Of a stretch of DNA of 64,000 bases, positions 9,301 to 18,879 are shown piece after piece; the stretch's first letter is position 1, and each line of letters starts with the position of its first letter. Under the pieces are notes generated by a model that searched no databases, was not told the origin of the DNA, and saw nothing but the letters and a program-made list of their open reading frames with translations. The stretch is from Vibrio sp. YMD68. Its GTDB lineage: Bacteria; Pseudomonadota; Gammaproteobacteria; Enterobacterales; Vibrionaceae. A program made the position numbers and the translations under genes. Where the stretch lies: contig NZ_CP124614.1 of NCBI RefSeq assembly GCF_029958905.1, positions 1,798,001 to 1,862,000 of the forward strand, in the 5' to 3' direction.

Positions 9301-12300
9301 TATCGCCAACATATACAGCAGCACCTTCGGGGATATCACTAATTGTCACATGAGTTACTGACGTATCATCGTCATTCAATGCGATATTTAGCGGGATCAG
9401 TTTGTCTTCAACTCCATAAGAGGTTGAAACAAGCAATTCATCTACAGGTGTAATGTTCACAATAGACGTTGCTGATTCAGACTCTAGACCTGCTCCATCG
9501 GTAACCGTAATATCTATTTGTCTTGGAGTTTCATCGGGAGTGTCGCTTGAATTAGTAAATTGAATACTTCCTAAGAAAGATTCAAATTCTTGGGCTGAAG
9601 AAACACCTTCTAAGGTATCAGAGACAATTAGTAAAGTAACAATGCCGTTTGCAACTGTCTTATCAACTCTAAAGCCTAGTGTTTCAGACCACGTTAAGTC
9701 ATCACCATTTTTAGCATTACTCAGAACAACCTTCATGGATTGAATGGTGTCTTTATCATCAAAGATATCAGCCTTTGCATCTGCGATAGAAACAGCCGGG
9801 CCATCTTCAGTAAAGGTGGTTTCATACCCAGTATCACCGACTACTTTTGTCACCTTAACAACTAGGTCATCGAAATCGTTATCTTCTCTTTCTTGGCGTT
9901 GGTCATCAAAGCTCAAGACTAAATTACCATCGTCATCCAACGATGTTCTTAGCTGGCTATCTTCTTCGCGCCCAGTAAAGACATGAGTCGTCTTAAGCTC
10001 ACCATCAAGGATCAGTTTTCCTTCTGCGTTGATTTCCAACTTATTCGCACCGTTAACGATGTTTGCACCGTTTGGTATTAGGAAGTAATCAACATTATCC
10101 AAAGAAGTGAGAGTCCCTAAGTTCGGATCCGTAACATCATTAGCATTGCCAATTAGGACATGAAGTTCTTGAGTTTGAGACAATTCGTCATAAACATAGT
10201 AACCAAACACATTGTTATAACCCGCATTCTCACTAACGAATTCGAGTTTATATTCAGAACCATCAAGATCAATCGTTGGTTTTTCATTGTCGAAAATCGT
10301 TGCAGTTCCTGCAATGGAATCACTTTGAGTAAGCGTTTTAGCAAATAGCAAAAACTGTTCATTATCATCACTAAAGTCATCGTTAACCGTGTTCACGACG
10401 ACATCAAAAGATTGTACATCTCCTGGGATTTCTAATTGGAAGCGGCCATTAATGACATCAATTGTCTTTTCTGTATCACCGTACTTGATCGTAACGCTAG
10501 TCGTGTCAAAGTCTTCTGGAGACGTCGCACTTGCATTACCAAATCGCAACCTAACAATTGTATTCGTGTCACTCAGATTCGATAGTTCAACCGTGAAAGC
10601 ACCTACACTTCCTTCTTCAATCCTGATGTCAGAAACACTTTCAACAACAGGACGATCATCGTCACCTACCTGCGGCCCATCACCGTCTGGATCAATGCTG
10701 CCATTGTCAACAATGTTGGTCGAGCCTTTCGCTGTTGCTATTTCGGTATCACCTGTTTTACCTGATACCAGCAATTCAAATTGCTCAGAAAGTTCATACA
10801 CTGAATCGTCTGCGGTGCCTACGTTGACGAAAACTGCCGTTACAAATGGTGGCACGGTAGTTTTGCCGCCTTCTACTGCCAACGGAATCTTAACGTTGTT
10901 ACCATCTAGGTAGTATGCCGTGATAGTGCCGCTTAAATCATCGGCTTCGGCGGTATTTTCTTCGCCGTCAACGCTCGTTGAAAGAGTAAGCTCAGTGGAC
11001 TGATCGGATGGTACAGAGAGATTGACCTGAAATGTTGCGGCTGACCCTTCCGATACATCACCTTCGCTAACAACGGATAACGTCGGAATATCAATATTTT
11101 CAATGGTGCCTGTCGCAGCAACACCATCTTCACCACCAATGCGTAAAGAGTAAGTCTCATCGAGTTCGTGAACACCGTCTTTTTGTGTAGGAATCAGAAC
11201 TGTAAAGTCTTTAACACCAACGGGAATCACGATCTCATTGCTATCGGCATCGTAAGTAACGCCATTAGTAAAGACAAGATCCGACAGGTCAATATCTGAA
11301 TCGTTTGCGGTGTCGGTACCTAGCCCAAACTTTATGTCTAAGCGTGTTTCTTCAAGCGCACCTAAACGTAAGCCACCCTCTCTCAGTTCTTCTGGAACCA
11401 AATGTACCTTAAATGCCATATCCATACCTTCAGGTACGGATTCTGAAAGCAGCTGAATTGAGTCGACGGATGCTGGCGTTGGCGCTGGGTTAACAATCAC
11501 ATTTACCGTTGCACTATCGTAACCACCGTTATCATCGGTAATTTGGTATTCAAACGTCGTGGTTCCTACGAAGTCATCATCTAAATCAAAGTAAACCACG
11601 CCATTTTCAATGCGAGCTTCACCTTCTGTTTCTCCATAAACATAGGTAATGCGTAGGCTATCACCTTCTGGATCACTGTCATTGTTTAGTAATTCTGACG
11701 CTGGAATCTCGAGCACACCTCCTTGATTAACCGCATACGCGCCTTGACTTGACGCTTCAAAGCCCGTCAAGAAATAGTCGGAAGAGTCATCACCTCGGGC
11801 CGGTGTATTAACAAAGTCGATAGATTCAAAGACAATACTATCGAACGCTACACCTTCTAAGTCACCTGCATCATAGCTATAGGTGCCTTTATTGTTACCT
11901 TCATTTGCTACAAAAGTAGCACTCGCGACGGCTACTCCATCTAAGTAAGCGACCCATTTCCCTTGTTCATGGTTATCTGAACCACCTTCACCTTTATACA
12001 GATTTGACACTGTAAAACTGAATTGAGTGACGGGTTTATCTAGGTTAATAATGAACTGCTCAGACTCTCCGTCTTCGCGGTTAAATTGAATTTGTGATGC
12101 TATTCCACCGTTTTCATGGCCGCTAACACCACGTTTAATTCCGCTGTCTGTTATGTCTCTGTCTTCGGTTTGATAACGCGCAGAAATAGCTGCACCTTCA
12201 CCCAATGAGCCATCATCAGTACTCCATGAGCCATCATCCGTAAAGGAACCAAGGCTAACACTGAAACCAACAGGATCATCACTCGCTATAGGTGCGGTAC

Positions 12301-15300
12301 TTGGTGTGCCAATAGTGACAGTAGATTCGTCGCTAAAGTTACCATCGGTATCTACAGCTCGGTAATCAAAGGTATCCGTCGCTTCTGTCTCTATATAACG
12401 AAGTTCCCAGTTGCCATTTCCATCTGTACCTAAATCGACCTTAGTGATTTCTGCACCTTCAGGCAATGTAAAGCCGTCTGAAGGGATCGTAATTTCATGG
12501 AATAAGTTCGTATCGCCAGCTGTTGATTTCTGATAACTGAATGTTTCACTGCTAACTACGCCGTCGTTAGTGTAAAAAACAGTAATCTGTACACTTGACT
12601 CGTCTTTAGTGTTTAGATTTTCGTCAAACCAGCCACCGAGCCCATCTAAACCAAGAGTAACGCTATCCGCTGGACGGTCATCGAAACTAATAGAAATAGT
12701 ATCTTTCTTTTGAATGCCGTCCCCACCTTTTGTTCCAATACCATACCCAACATGATCGGCTTTCGGATCACCAAGATATTGTACTAGAGGACCATTCGAT
12801 GAGCTGATGGTAACTTTATCGCCATTTTCTAGAGTAAGCAGACGTTCATTTGCTTTGTCCGTTGCTTCCCCCCAGTTAAGAAACTCAGTTTTATTCGCTT
12901 CTTGCTCGCCAGGTTGAGCATCTTTAACCCCCAACACAAACCCTTCTGAGTCAGCATTAGGTTCATATTGAATTAGGTTTGGATCAAACTGTTTATACTC
13001 AGTATCGCCTTCACCGCTATATAGATCGGCTTCTGTGATTTGAATATTGTTATACCAAAGCGTTCCGTGATCAGGTAATTCAGTAATGACCACTTGGACA
13101 TTCGCTTGAGGATCGGCATCATCTTCTGCATCAGAGATATGATCAGTGCCTTCCCCATCAATGGAACCAGTATCAGTGTCAAACTGAATAAAGGTTCTTC
13201 CTGATGATTCCACCTGCGCGGTAAAATCTTCTGCTTCTGGTGGGTTGTCTGTTGCATCGGTGATAACGCCAGTAGCCGTTGATACTGTATTTCCAACAAC
13301 TAACTCACTAGTGGTTGATGCAGTAAGGCCTACAACTTCGTTGGACTCATAGCTGTCATCATCGAGCACTTTAACAAAGACTTGTGTTGACGTTTCACCA
13401 GCTTTGACAATTAAATCCGACGGTTCCGCTTCTTTAAATCCGCCATTCCCATCTGATACATAAAATACTTCGTCGGCATAGTCTATTCCAGCCGATGCAT
13501 CCGCTGTCGTTGAATCACCGTCAATGGCAGCAGACAAGGTAAAGACGACGTTTTCACCAACCGTATTACTCAGTTTCACATTGAAGCCTAGGTATACATC
13601 ATCCCCCTCTTCAACGGTGTTTCCACCCTTGATTTGGAATGTTGCAGTTGTGTCTTCATCGACATTAGGATTGCCTACTCCGCGATCATCTTCGATGATG
13701 CCTGTGCCTTCCGCAGAAGGTGTTTTGACAAATTCGCTGCCACTAGTTGCAAATAAGGTGACCGATTCATCCCCTTCTGTTTCTGCATCATCTTTAATTT
13801 GAACGAAAACTTCCAACTCAGTTTGACCGATATTCATGATCAGGTCTTTTTCTGTAATTGGTCTATATCCTTCATTGCCATCTGAAACAAATAGGTTGCT
13901 TAAATAGTCTGAACCTTTCGTTGCTACCTTTGGTAAATCATCACCTTCACCTTCACCTTCACCTTCTCGGCCAAGTTTGAGATCTAAAGTGACGCTTTCT
14001 GATACCGGCTCGTCAAGACCAATGGTGAATGATAGGTAAGTATTATCAGACTCTTCGACAGGATCACCAGCTTTCACTGTCATCTCGGCAACGGCCAATA
14101 CCGTTACGTCAATCGTTACGGTGTCAAAGCCGCCTTGACCATCACTGACTTGAACATCAAACTTATCAACACCGTTGTATTCTTCGTTCGGGGTATAGAC
14201 CCAGTTACCTTCCTTGTCGATGGTGACCGTTCCATTCTCAGCTTGGGTAAGAATAGTGTAAGCTAGGTCATCACCATCAACATCAGTTGCTACTACGCTT
14301 CCAGACACAGGGGCGTCTTCTTTCGTTGTAACACTTATATTTTCATCATCACCAAGTGGATCGCCGTCTTTTTCAAAGACAGGGGCATCATTTATTGGCT
14401 TAACATTAACGGTAACTAACGCAGTATCAGTGCCACCATTCCCATCCGAAATGGTGTATTCAAAGGTGGTTATACCGTTAAAATCTTGTGCTGGTTCGAA
14501 AACAACCTTGCCGTCAACAATACTCACACTACCTTCGATGTCGTTGGTCATTTTAACATCAGTAATCGTTAATTCATCGCCGTCAACGTCATAATCGTTA
14601 CCAAGTAATTGTTGGTGTGGGATTTCCAGAATCGTGTCTTCGTCAGTAGTGAGATCGACTAATATTTCTTGGAGTTTAACATTGTCTAGGTACGTACCGC
14701 TGTTATCACCTTCTCTACCCACTTCGACAAAGCTAACGGTATTATCCCCATCTATTCCAATCACTTCGAAAGTATGGGTTTCCATCACATTAGTATCAGG
14801 AGTAATTGTGGCAATAACTTGGCCATTCCAAACAACTTGAACTTTTGCTGTGTGATTATCAGAACGTGCTGCTACGTCAACCGACAGTTGGTAGCTTTCT
14901 CCTGATTTAACACCACTAACGTTTTGAGAAAGGGTGACATTGTCTCCACGACCACCTTCACCTTCCATATCGATATAACGTTCGCCATCTGTTGTTACAC
15001 GGTTATAGCCATCGTTAACGACGTCTAGTTTTCCTGAATTTGCACTATAGCCCCAGCCGTCTAGAGTACTCGCTCTATCGCCCCACCCCGTCGATTTATC
15101 ACTGGTAAAGTTTTCAAAACTGCCATTTGTAATTAAGTTTTCGCCTAATGCATGGACATCATCAACAGCGATTGGCGCATCGTTCACGGGCGTGACATTT
15201 AAAGTAACCGTGGCTGTATCTGTAGCTCCATTTCCATCAGAAATGGTGTACTCAAACGTCGCTTCACCGTTGTAGTCTCTGTCTGGAGTAAACGTAATTG

Positions 15301-18300
15301 TCTTATTTTGGTAATCAACAACGAATTGACCGTTAGCGGCGTTAGTGACATTAGTGACCTGAAGAGTATCCCCATCAACATCACTATCGTTTCCAAGCAA
15401 TTCTGCAAATGAGATAGTAATCGGTTGATCTTCTTCGGTTGTAAGATCTGGTTGCTGAATACCTGTTACCGATATGTTGTCTAGCAAAGCTCCTAGAGAA
15501 TCAGATGCTCCAGAGCCAGCAAAGCTAATAACTGTATCATCACTTGCTACGTCAAACTCACCAGTAATTCGATACCAGCCATTTGAGTTAACTTCACTAA
15601 TTTGTACATCTAGCCCATCATGGTCCGTTAATGTACCGTCAGCATTAACCGTTATCGTTACTCCAGCAACACTGAACGTCATATTTGAGGAAGTATTCCC
15701 ACCATTATGACGAGGGTTATAGTCAAACTCTACACGTAACCTATCTTGTCCGGATGTATCGATATGTGTAGAAATCGACGTATTTTGGTGTGCATCAAGT
15801 TCAGCGAGATAATCACCATCTGTGGCTTTGGCAATCAAGCCATCATGCTGTACTTCTAAACCGTGAGTTGCGCTCCATTCTCCAAGTTGATTACCTTGAA
15901 CAACTGTCCATCGGCTTGTTGATGTCATTTCTTCAAATGACTCGGTGAACAGCAACGTTTCATTTGGTACGTTGTAGCTATCGTCGGTTGCAATTGGGCC
16001 ATCGTTGGTGCCCGTTAAATCAAGACTCACGGTGTGCTCAACCGTCGCTCCTTTTTCATCCACCACTTGCACAGTGAACGTCAATGGAACTTTTTGGTCT
16101 TCCGTTAATGCCTGCGTTGCGGCCAGACTGTTGTCCAGCTCGTACGTCCATTTCCCGTCTTGAGTAATCGAGAAAGTCCCGTAGGTGCCATCAGGCGTCT
16201 CCGCCACAGACCACGTCAAGGTCGAATCGTTTTGATCTACGTCATTGGCCACCAACTGCCCCGTTGCACTGATTGTGCCGGCCACAGTATCACCCGTATC
16301 CGTGTGACCCGCTTCCACTACGCTGCCCGTCGAGACGCTCTCAGCGGCATTAATGGTTGGAATGTCATTGGTGCCCGTTAAATCAAGACTCACGGTGTGC
16401 TCAACCGTCGCTCCTTTTTCATCCACCACTTGCACAGTGAACGTCAATGGAACTTTTTGGTCTTCCGTTAATGCCTGCGTTGCGGCCAGACTGTTGTCCA
16501 GCTCGTACGTCCATTTCCCGTCTTGAGTAATCGAGAAAGTCCCGTAGGTGCCATCAGGCGTCTCCGCCACAGACCACGTCAAGGTCGAATCGTTTTGATC
16601 TACGTCATTGGCCACCAACTGCCCCGTTGCACTGATTGTGCCGGCCACAGTATCACCCGTATCCGTGTGACCCGCTTCCACTACGCTGCCCGTCGAGACG
16701 CTCTCAGCGGCATTAATGGTTGGAATGTCATTGGTGCCCGTTAAATCAAGACTCACGGTGTGCTCAACCGTCGCTCCTTTTTCATCCACCACTTGCACAG
16801 TGAACGTCAATGGAACTTTTTGGTCTTCCGTTAATGCCTGCGTTGCGGCCAGACTGTTGTCCAGCTCGTACGTCCATTTCCCGTCTTGAGTAATCGAGAA
16901 AGTCCCGTAGGTAGCATCAGGCGTCTCCGCCACAGACCACGTCAAAGTCGAATCGTTTTGATCTACGTCATTGGCCACCAACTGCCCCGTTGCACTGATT
17001 GTGCCGGCCACAGTATCACCCGTATCCGTGTGACCCGCTTCCACTACGCTGCCCGTCGAGACGCTCTCAGTAGCATTTATGGTTGGAATGTCATTGGTGC
17101 CCGTTAAGTCAAGACTCACGGTGTGCTCAACCGTCGCCCCGTTTTCATCCACCACTTGCACAGTGAACGTCAATGGAACTTTTTGGTCTTCCGTTAATGC
17201 CTGCGTTGCGGCCAGACTGTTGTCCAGCTCGTACGTCCATTTCCCGTCTTGAGTAATCGAGAAAGTCCCGTAGGTAGCATCAGGCGTCTCCGCCACAGAC
17301 CACGTCAAAGTCGAATCGTTTTGATCTACGTCATTGGCCACCAACTGCCCCGTTGCACTGATTGTGCCGGCCACAGTATCACCCGTATCCGTGTGACCCG
17401 CTTCCACTACGCTGCCCGTCGAGACGCTTTCAGTGGCATTAATGGTTGGAATGTCATTGGTACCGCGAACAATAATATCGACCGTCCCGGTGCCAGTACC
17501 ATCAAACGAAGTCACATCAAACGACAGTGGGATTTCTGCGCCCTCAGGAAGTTGCTGTACAGCATCACTCTCATTATTTAACGTAAACGACCAGTTACCT
17601 TCTTCGTCTACTGTAAATGTCCCATATTCATTTGAAACCGTTACGGGTGTGACAAACTGCTCACCAGCATCAACATCTACAATTGAAAGTGCTCCCGTTG
17701 CAACGAACAGATCGGCGTTATCTTCAACAACCTCACCAGCATCATCAGAGACTGTCGCTGGATCATTAACCGGCGTTACACCAATCTCAACAATGAGTGT
17801 GTCTATTCCGCCTCGGCCATCAGAAACTTCGACTGTAAAGCTGTCTGGGCCATTGTAGTTTTCATTCGGCGTGTATTCCCATGAACCGTCAGGGTTAACG
17901 GATACGGTACCATTTTCAGGAGCAGTGACCTGTGAATAAACAAGGCTATCACCGTTCGTGTCTGTTGCAGAAAACTGCCCGCTGATCGGCGTGTCTTCTT
18001 CAGTTAAAATCGCAAGAGTATCGCCTAGTTCGGCATTTGTGGAATCGACAAAATTTGGGGAATATTGACGAAATTGCTGAAGCAGAGTGAGGCTTTGTGT
18101 TTGAGAAAGGCCTAATGCCTCCAATCCTTCGGTGTCCAACTGTGTTGATGCAATAATCGCACGGCCGTCTCTAGAAATGCTTCCAGATGCTGTCAAACTA
18201 GAGCCCGATGCTTCACCTGCGGCAGTCGCAAATTCTTCACCAAGCTGAGTTGGATCTTGACCTTCTTCTAACGCTGCAAAGATATCTTCAATTTCAGCGG

Positions 18301-18511
18301 TGATATCTTGGTTATCTCCGTCTTCGCCAACAATCTCAACCTGCAGAGGCTGTTCTGCTTGGGTATCTAACGAGCCATCACTTTTTACGATGACTTCTCC
18401 AGGGAGGACTTGATCTCCTTCGTTCAATACCTTTAGATTTCCATTAATGTCAATAACCACTATTTGCCCAGCAGCTAAATTGCTACCATTAATAAAAGTA
18501 CCGATACCCAT
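6323..18511 (-). CDS. LapA-like giant RTX adhesin, type I secreted, with N-terminal retention module
   Basis: The 4062-aa product begins with a small retention module (1-95) and carries TAAG at 96-99, the di-alanine motif cut by LapG-type periplasmic proteases. Such adhesins stay plugged in a TolC-like pore until cleaved. A VCBS/cadherin-like stalk follows, including four nearly identical 121-residue repeats (about 351-834). Next come two carbohydrate-binding-like segments (about 850-1020 and 1117-1284, each ending LLDNISV or YLDNVKL), Calx-beta-like domains (about 1474-1750) and a DUF4114-like part (about 2754-2900). The C-terminus has Ca2+-binding GG-G-D-D nonapeptides (about 3887-3957) and a type I secretion signal. 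The product is very acidic and almost Cys-free. AGAGG precedes the ATG. Likely role is surface attachment or biofilm; the ligand is unknown. It resembles LapA, FrhA and CraA in architecture, but orthology is not claimed. Confidence 0.93.
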   Translation of the reverse strand: MGIGTFINGSNLAAGQIVVIDINGNLKVLNEGDQVLPGEVIVKSDGSLDTQAEQPLQVEIVGEDGDNQDITAEIEDIFAALEEGQDPTQLGEEFATAAGEASGSSLTASGSISRDGRAIIASTQLDTEGLEALGLSQTQSLTLLQQFRQYSPNFVDSTNAELGDTLAILTEEDTPISGQFSATDTNGDSLVYSQVTAPENGTVSVNPDGSWEYTPNENYNGPDSFTVEVSDGRGGIDTLIVEIGVTPVNDPATVSDDAGEVVEDNADLFVATGALSIVDVDAGEQFVTPVTVSNEYGTFTVDEEGNWSFTLNNESDAVQQLPEGAEIPLSFDVTSFDGTGTGTVDIIVRGTNDIPTINATESVSTGSVVEAGHTDTGDTVAGTISATGQLVANDVDQNDSTLTWSVAETPDATYGTFSITQDGKWTYELDNSLAATQALTEDQKVPLTFTVQVVDENGATVEHTVSLDLTGTNDIPTINATESVSTGSVVEAGHTDTGDTVAGTISATGQLVANDVDQNDSTLTWSVAETPDATYGTFSITQDGKWTYELDNSLAATQALTEDQKVPLTFTVQVVDEKGATVEHTVSLDLTGTNDIPTINAAESVSTGSVVEAGHTDTGDTVAGTISATGQLVANDVDQNDSTLTWSVAETPDGTYGTFSITQDGKWTYELDNSLAATQALTEDQKVPLTFTVQVVDEKGATVEHTVSLDLTGTNDIPTINAAESVSTGSVVEAGHTDTGDTVAGTISATGQLVANDVDQNDSTLTWSVAETPDGTYGTFSITQDGKWTYELDNSLAATQALTEDQKVPLTFTVQVVDEKGATVEHTVSLDLTGTNDGPIATDDSYNVPNETLLFTESFEEMTSTSRWTVVQGNQLGEWSATHGLEVQHDGLIAKATDGDYLAELDAHQNTSISTHIDTSGQDRLRVEFDYNPRHNGGNTSSNMTFSVAGVTITVNADGTLTDHDGLDVQISEVNSNGWYRITGEFDVASDDTVISFAGSGASDSLGALLDNISVTGIQQPDLTTEEDQPITISFAELLGNDSDVDGDTLQVTNVTNAANGQFVVDYQNKTITFTPDRDYNGEATFEYTISDGNGATDTATVTLNVTPVNDAPIAVDDVHALGENLITNGSFENFTSDKSTGWGDRASTLDGWGYSANSGKLDVVNDGYNRVTTDGERYIDMEGEGGRGDNVTLSQNVSGVKSGESYQLSVDVAARSDNHTAKVQVVWNGQVIATITPDTNVMETHTFEVIGIDGDNTVSFVEVGREGDNSGTYLDNVKLQEILVDLTTDEDTILEIPHQQLLGNDYDVDGDELTITDVKMTNDIEGSVSIVDGKVVFEPAQDFNGITTFEYTISDGNGGTDTALVTVNVKPINDAPVFEKDGDPLGDDENISVTTKEDAPVSGSVVATDVDGDDLAYTILTQAENGTVTIDKEGNWVYTPNEEYNGVDKFDVQVSDGQGGFDTVTIDVTVLAVAEMTVKAGDPVEESDNTYLSFTIGLDEPVSESVTLDLKLGREGEGEGEGDDLPKVATKGSDYLSNLFVSDGNEGYRPITEKDLIMNIGQTELEVFVQIKDDAETEGDESVTLFATSGSEFVKTPSAEGTGIIEDDRGVGNPNVDEDTTATFQIKGGNTVEEGDDVYLGFNVKLSNTVGENVVFTLSAAIDGDSTTADASAGIDYADEVFYVSDGNGGFKEAEPSDLIVKAGETSTQVFVKVLDDDSYESNEVVGLTASTTSELVVGNTVSTATGVITDATDNPPEAEDFTAQVESSGRTFIQFDTDTGSIDGEGTDHISDAEDDADPQANVQVVITELPDHGTLWYNNIQITEADLYSGEGDTEYKQFDPNLIQYEPNADSEGFVLGVKDAQPGEQEANKTEFLNWGEATDKANERLLTLENGDKVTISSSNGPLVQYLGDPKADHVGYGIGTKGGDGIQKKDTISISFDDRPADSVTLGLDGLGGWFDENLNTKDESSVQITVFYTNDGVVSSETFSYQKSTAGDTNLFHEITIPSDGFTLPEGAEITKVDLGTDGNGNWELRYIETEATDTFDYRAVDTDGNFSDESTVTIGTPSTAPIASDDPVGFSVSLGSFTDDGSWSTDDGSLGEGAAISARYQTEDRDITDSGIKRGVSGHENGGIASQIQFNREDGESEQFIINLDKPVTQFSFTVSNLYKGEGGSDNHEQGKWVAYLDGVAVASATFVANEGNNKGTYSYDAGDLEGVAFDSIVFESIDFVNTPARGDDSSDYFLTGFEASSQGAYAVNQGGVLEIPASELLNNDSDPEGDSLRITYVYGETEGEARIENGVVYFDLDDDFVGTTTFEYQITDDNGGYDSATVNVIVNPAPTPASVDSIQLLSESVPEGMDMAFKVHLVPEELREGGLRLGALEETRLDIKFGLGTDTANDSDIDLSDLVFTNGVTYDADSNEIVIPVGVKDFTVLIPTQKDGVHELDETYSLRIGGEDGVAATGTIENIDIPTLSVVSEGDVSEGSAATFQVNLSVPSDQSTELTLSTSVDGEENTAEADDLSGTITAYYLDGNNVKIPLAVEGGKTTVPPFVTAVFVNVGTADDSVYELSEQFELLVSGKTGDTEIATAKGSTNIVDNGSIDPDGDGPQVGDDDRPVVESVSDIRIEEGSVGAFTVELSNLSDTNTIVRLRFGNASATSPEDFDTTSVTIKYGDTEKTIDVINGRFQLEIPGDVQSFDVVVNTVNDDFSDDNEQFLLFAKTLTQSDSIAGTATIFDNEKPTIDLDGSEYKLEFVSENAGYNNVFGYYVYDELSQTQELHVLIGNANDVTDPNLGTLTSLDNVDYFLIPNGANIVNGANKLEINAEGKLILDGELKTTHVFTGREEDSQLRTSLDDDGNLVLSFDDQRQEREDNDFDDLVVKVTKVVGDTGYETTFTEDGPAVSIADAKADIFDDKDTIQSMKVVLSNAKNGDDLTWSETLGFRVDKTVANGIVTLLIVSDTLEGVSSAQEFESFLGSIQFTNSSDTPDETPRQIDITVTDGAGLESESATSIVNITPVDELLVSTSYGVEDKLIPLNIALNDDDTSVTHVTISDIPEGAAVYVGDNPINITSSSVTVSVSDLDQLSIKAPQDSDVNFNLTVIGQDENGIAIESTGLTVDVHPDADQPNLTIGEFEKVAAIDFEDVQIKSGTWDSDIEINKVEGAGTIGKWLTSNDGQHVEVGTEGTYLPGNSINQVMEIEGENGDKVLYTDMDLVAGRFYKFEFDIAAREGNPASSDMSVKLIKLDDNGDIVPNSTIELYDFDPTAEGWENGQSFNLPIESSGKYRLLLIADEADSTGAILDNITFKAVDNYGYEDTYIKLSEINASLVDELDKSESLKVELMGMPVGSILIDGEGNDARTYTVTEENKDELLDVTDWDLSELQIKVEDPGKFSIKVIATSTEIDTNKDDAIHDNEPQAIGGRLTAESIDYINVEVLEKVEGGDSGNGDIGLPTANDFSISSEHSVADVDFEPNATDVEDDADAGKVTRVELADMPLHGKLYYQTGDKTYTEINEGDVIADTSKVFYVADRGSEVTTSIDGSDGALVGEGIDILTVNNMSISGGTIVDGKFINDGQIKFDGNPSQGGYYVDSNLDKGNGQGKETQIGEYIAIVSEQGNISSLSVTLDSLNGHLGNPSKAVVIAHLFDNGQLVGTQTLSLTAIDHHSGRATISSNDTTFDEVRLVGTALTNNAQAGFNLSSVDMVANGAVEINDKFTYWAIDTDNNKSEEKGTVSVEASNALPGDEIIGGPGLDNVSVLKGGWEIGSDGQYVMLDRTISWATSAAKLFETESHDILAYDPINGAVIDVGIASDTVTMGSGSDTIYLGEGHSPGVDVNVDPNTHDQALKDYASRSMDQLFDTAGDENSGLKGINGASNPGLDIAQAGGGNDQVYGEEGQDIIFGGSGHDILDGGEGNDAIRGGSDNDTIIGGAGDDILLGDNGSDILIGDEGFDVFKWNELDALDTHEDHIVDFNRFEDRIDLSELVDTDAGESIDDLLRTIDVTVVDSDITLTMASGNEGHSQIIVLDDAASQFSSNELSDVNVTSLLNDLMSLKTID
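16009..17460 (-). repeat. Four tandem 363-bp repeats inside the adhesin gene
   Basis: Four consecutive 363-bp units code for 121-residue VCBS-type domains running from GTNDIPTINA to VSLDLT. Differences are confined to a few codons, such as DGTYG versus DATYG, DENGAT versus DEKGAT, and NATES versus NAAES. Such identity at the DNA level implies recent duplication or gene conversion, and the block can expand or shrink by homologous recombination. Confidence 0.97.
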
Positions 18512-18879
18512 ATGACGCCTCTGCTATTTCAAACTGCCAATCCAATAAGTCAAAATAATGACCCGTGGAATTACATTCATTATTGCTATAATTTAACATT
18601 AATAGGTTGTAAACAAAACCAATAAACTAACATTTCAATAACGCACTCGAACGCATAACTCGACCCATCTCTCATATTGAGAATGAATCGATATCACTAT
18701 AATAATTTGATCTTAGTTCAATATATTCAATACAACAATGACGCGTTACAATGTTGCAAAACGTCTTAACTTTACAAATTGATTACATATATGGACAAAA
18801 ACATTAGGGTTTATAACGATTCGTGTTATTTTATTGACGCGTCATATAACAAAGACAGAGTTGTCCAAGGAGAAACATC
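18512..18879. promoter_or_regulatory. Divergent promoter region of the adhesin and tolC-like genes
   Basis: An AT-rich 368-bp region that must hold both promoters. It contains TGACGCGTCA (18835-18844), a perfect palindrome 35 bp before the TolC-like start, and a near copy, TGACGCGTTA (18739-18748), 96 bp upstream of it. These could bind one regulator controlling both directions. No gene was seen. Confidence 0.5.

Noticed and set aside
16009..17460. CRISPR array
   Set aside because: The repeats are 363-bp coding units without spacers.
16160..17581. Four plus-strand ORFs of 73-110 codons, nearly identical, opposite the adhesin
   Set aside because: They are antisense shadows of the 363-bp repeats and recur with the same period; no ribosome-binding site or family similarity.
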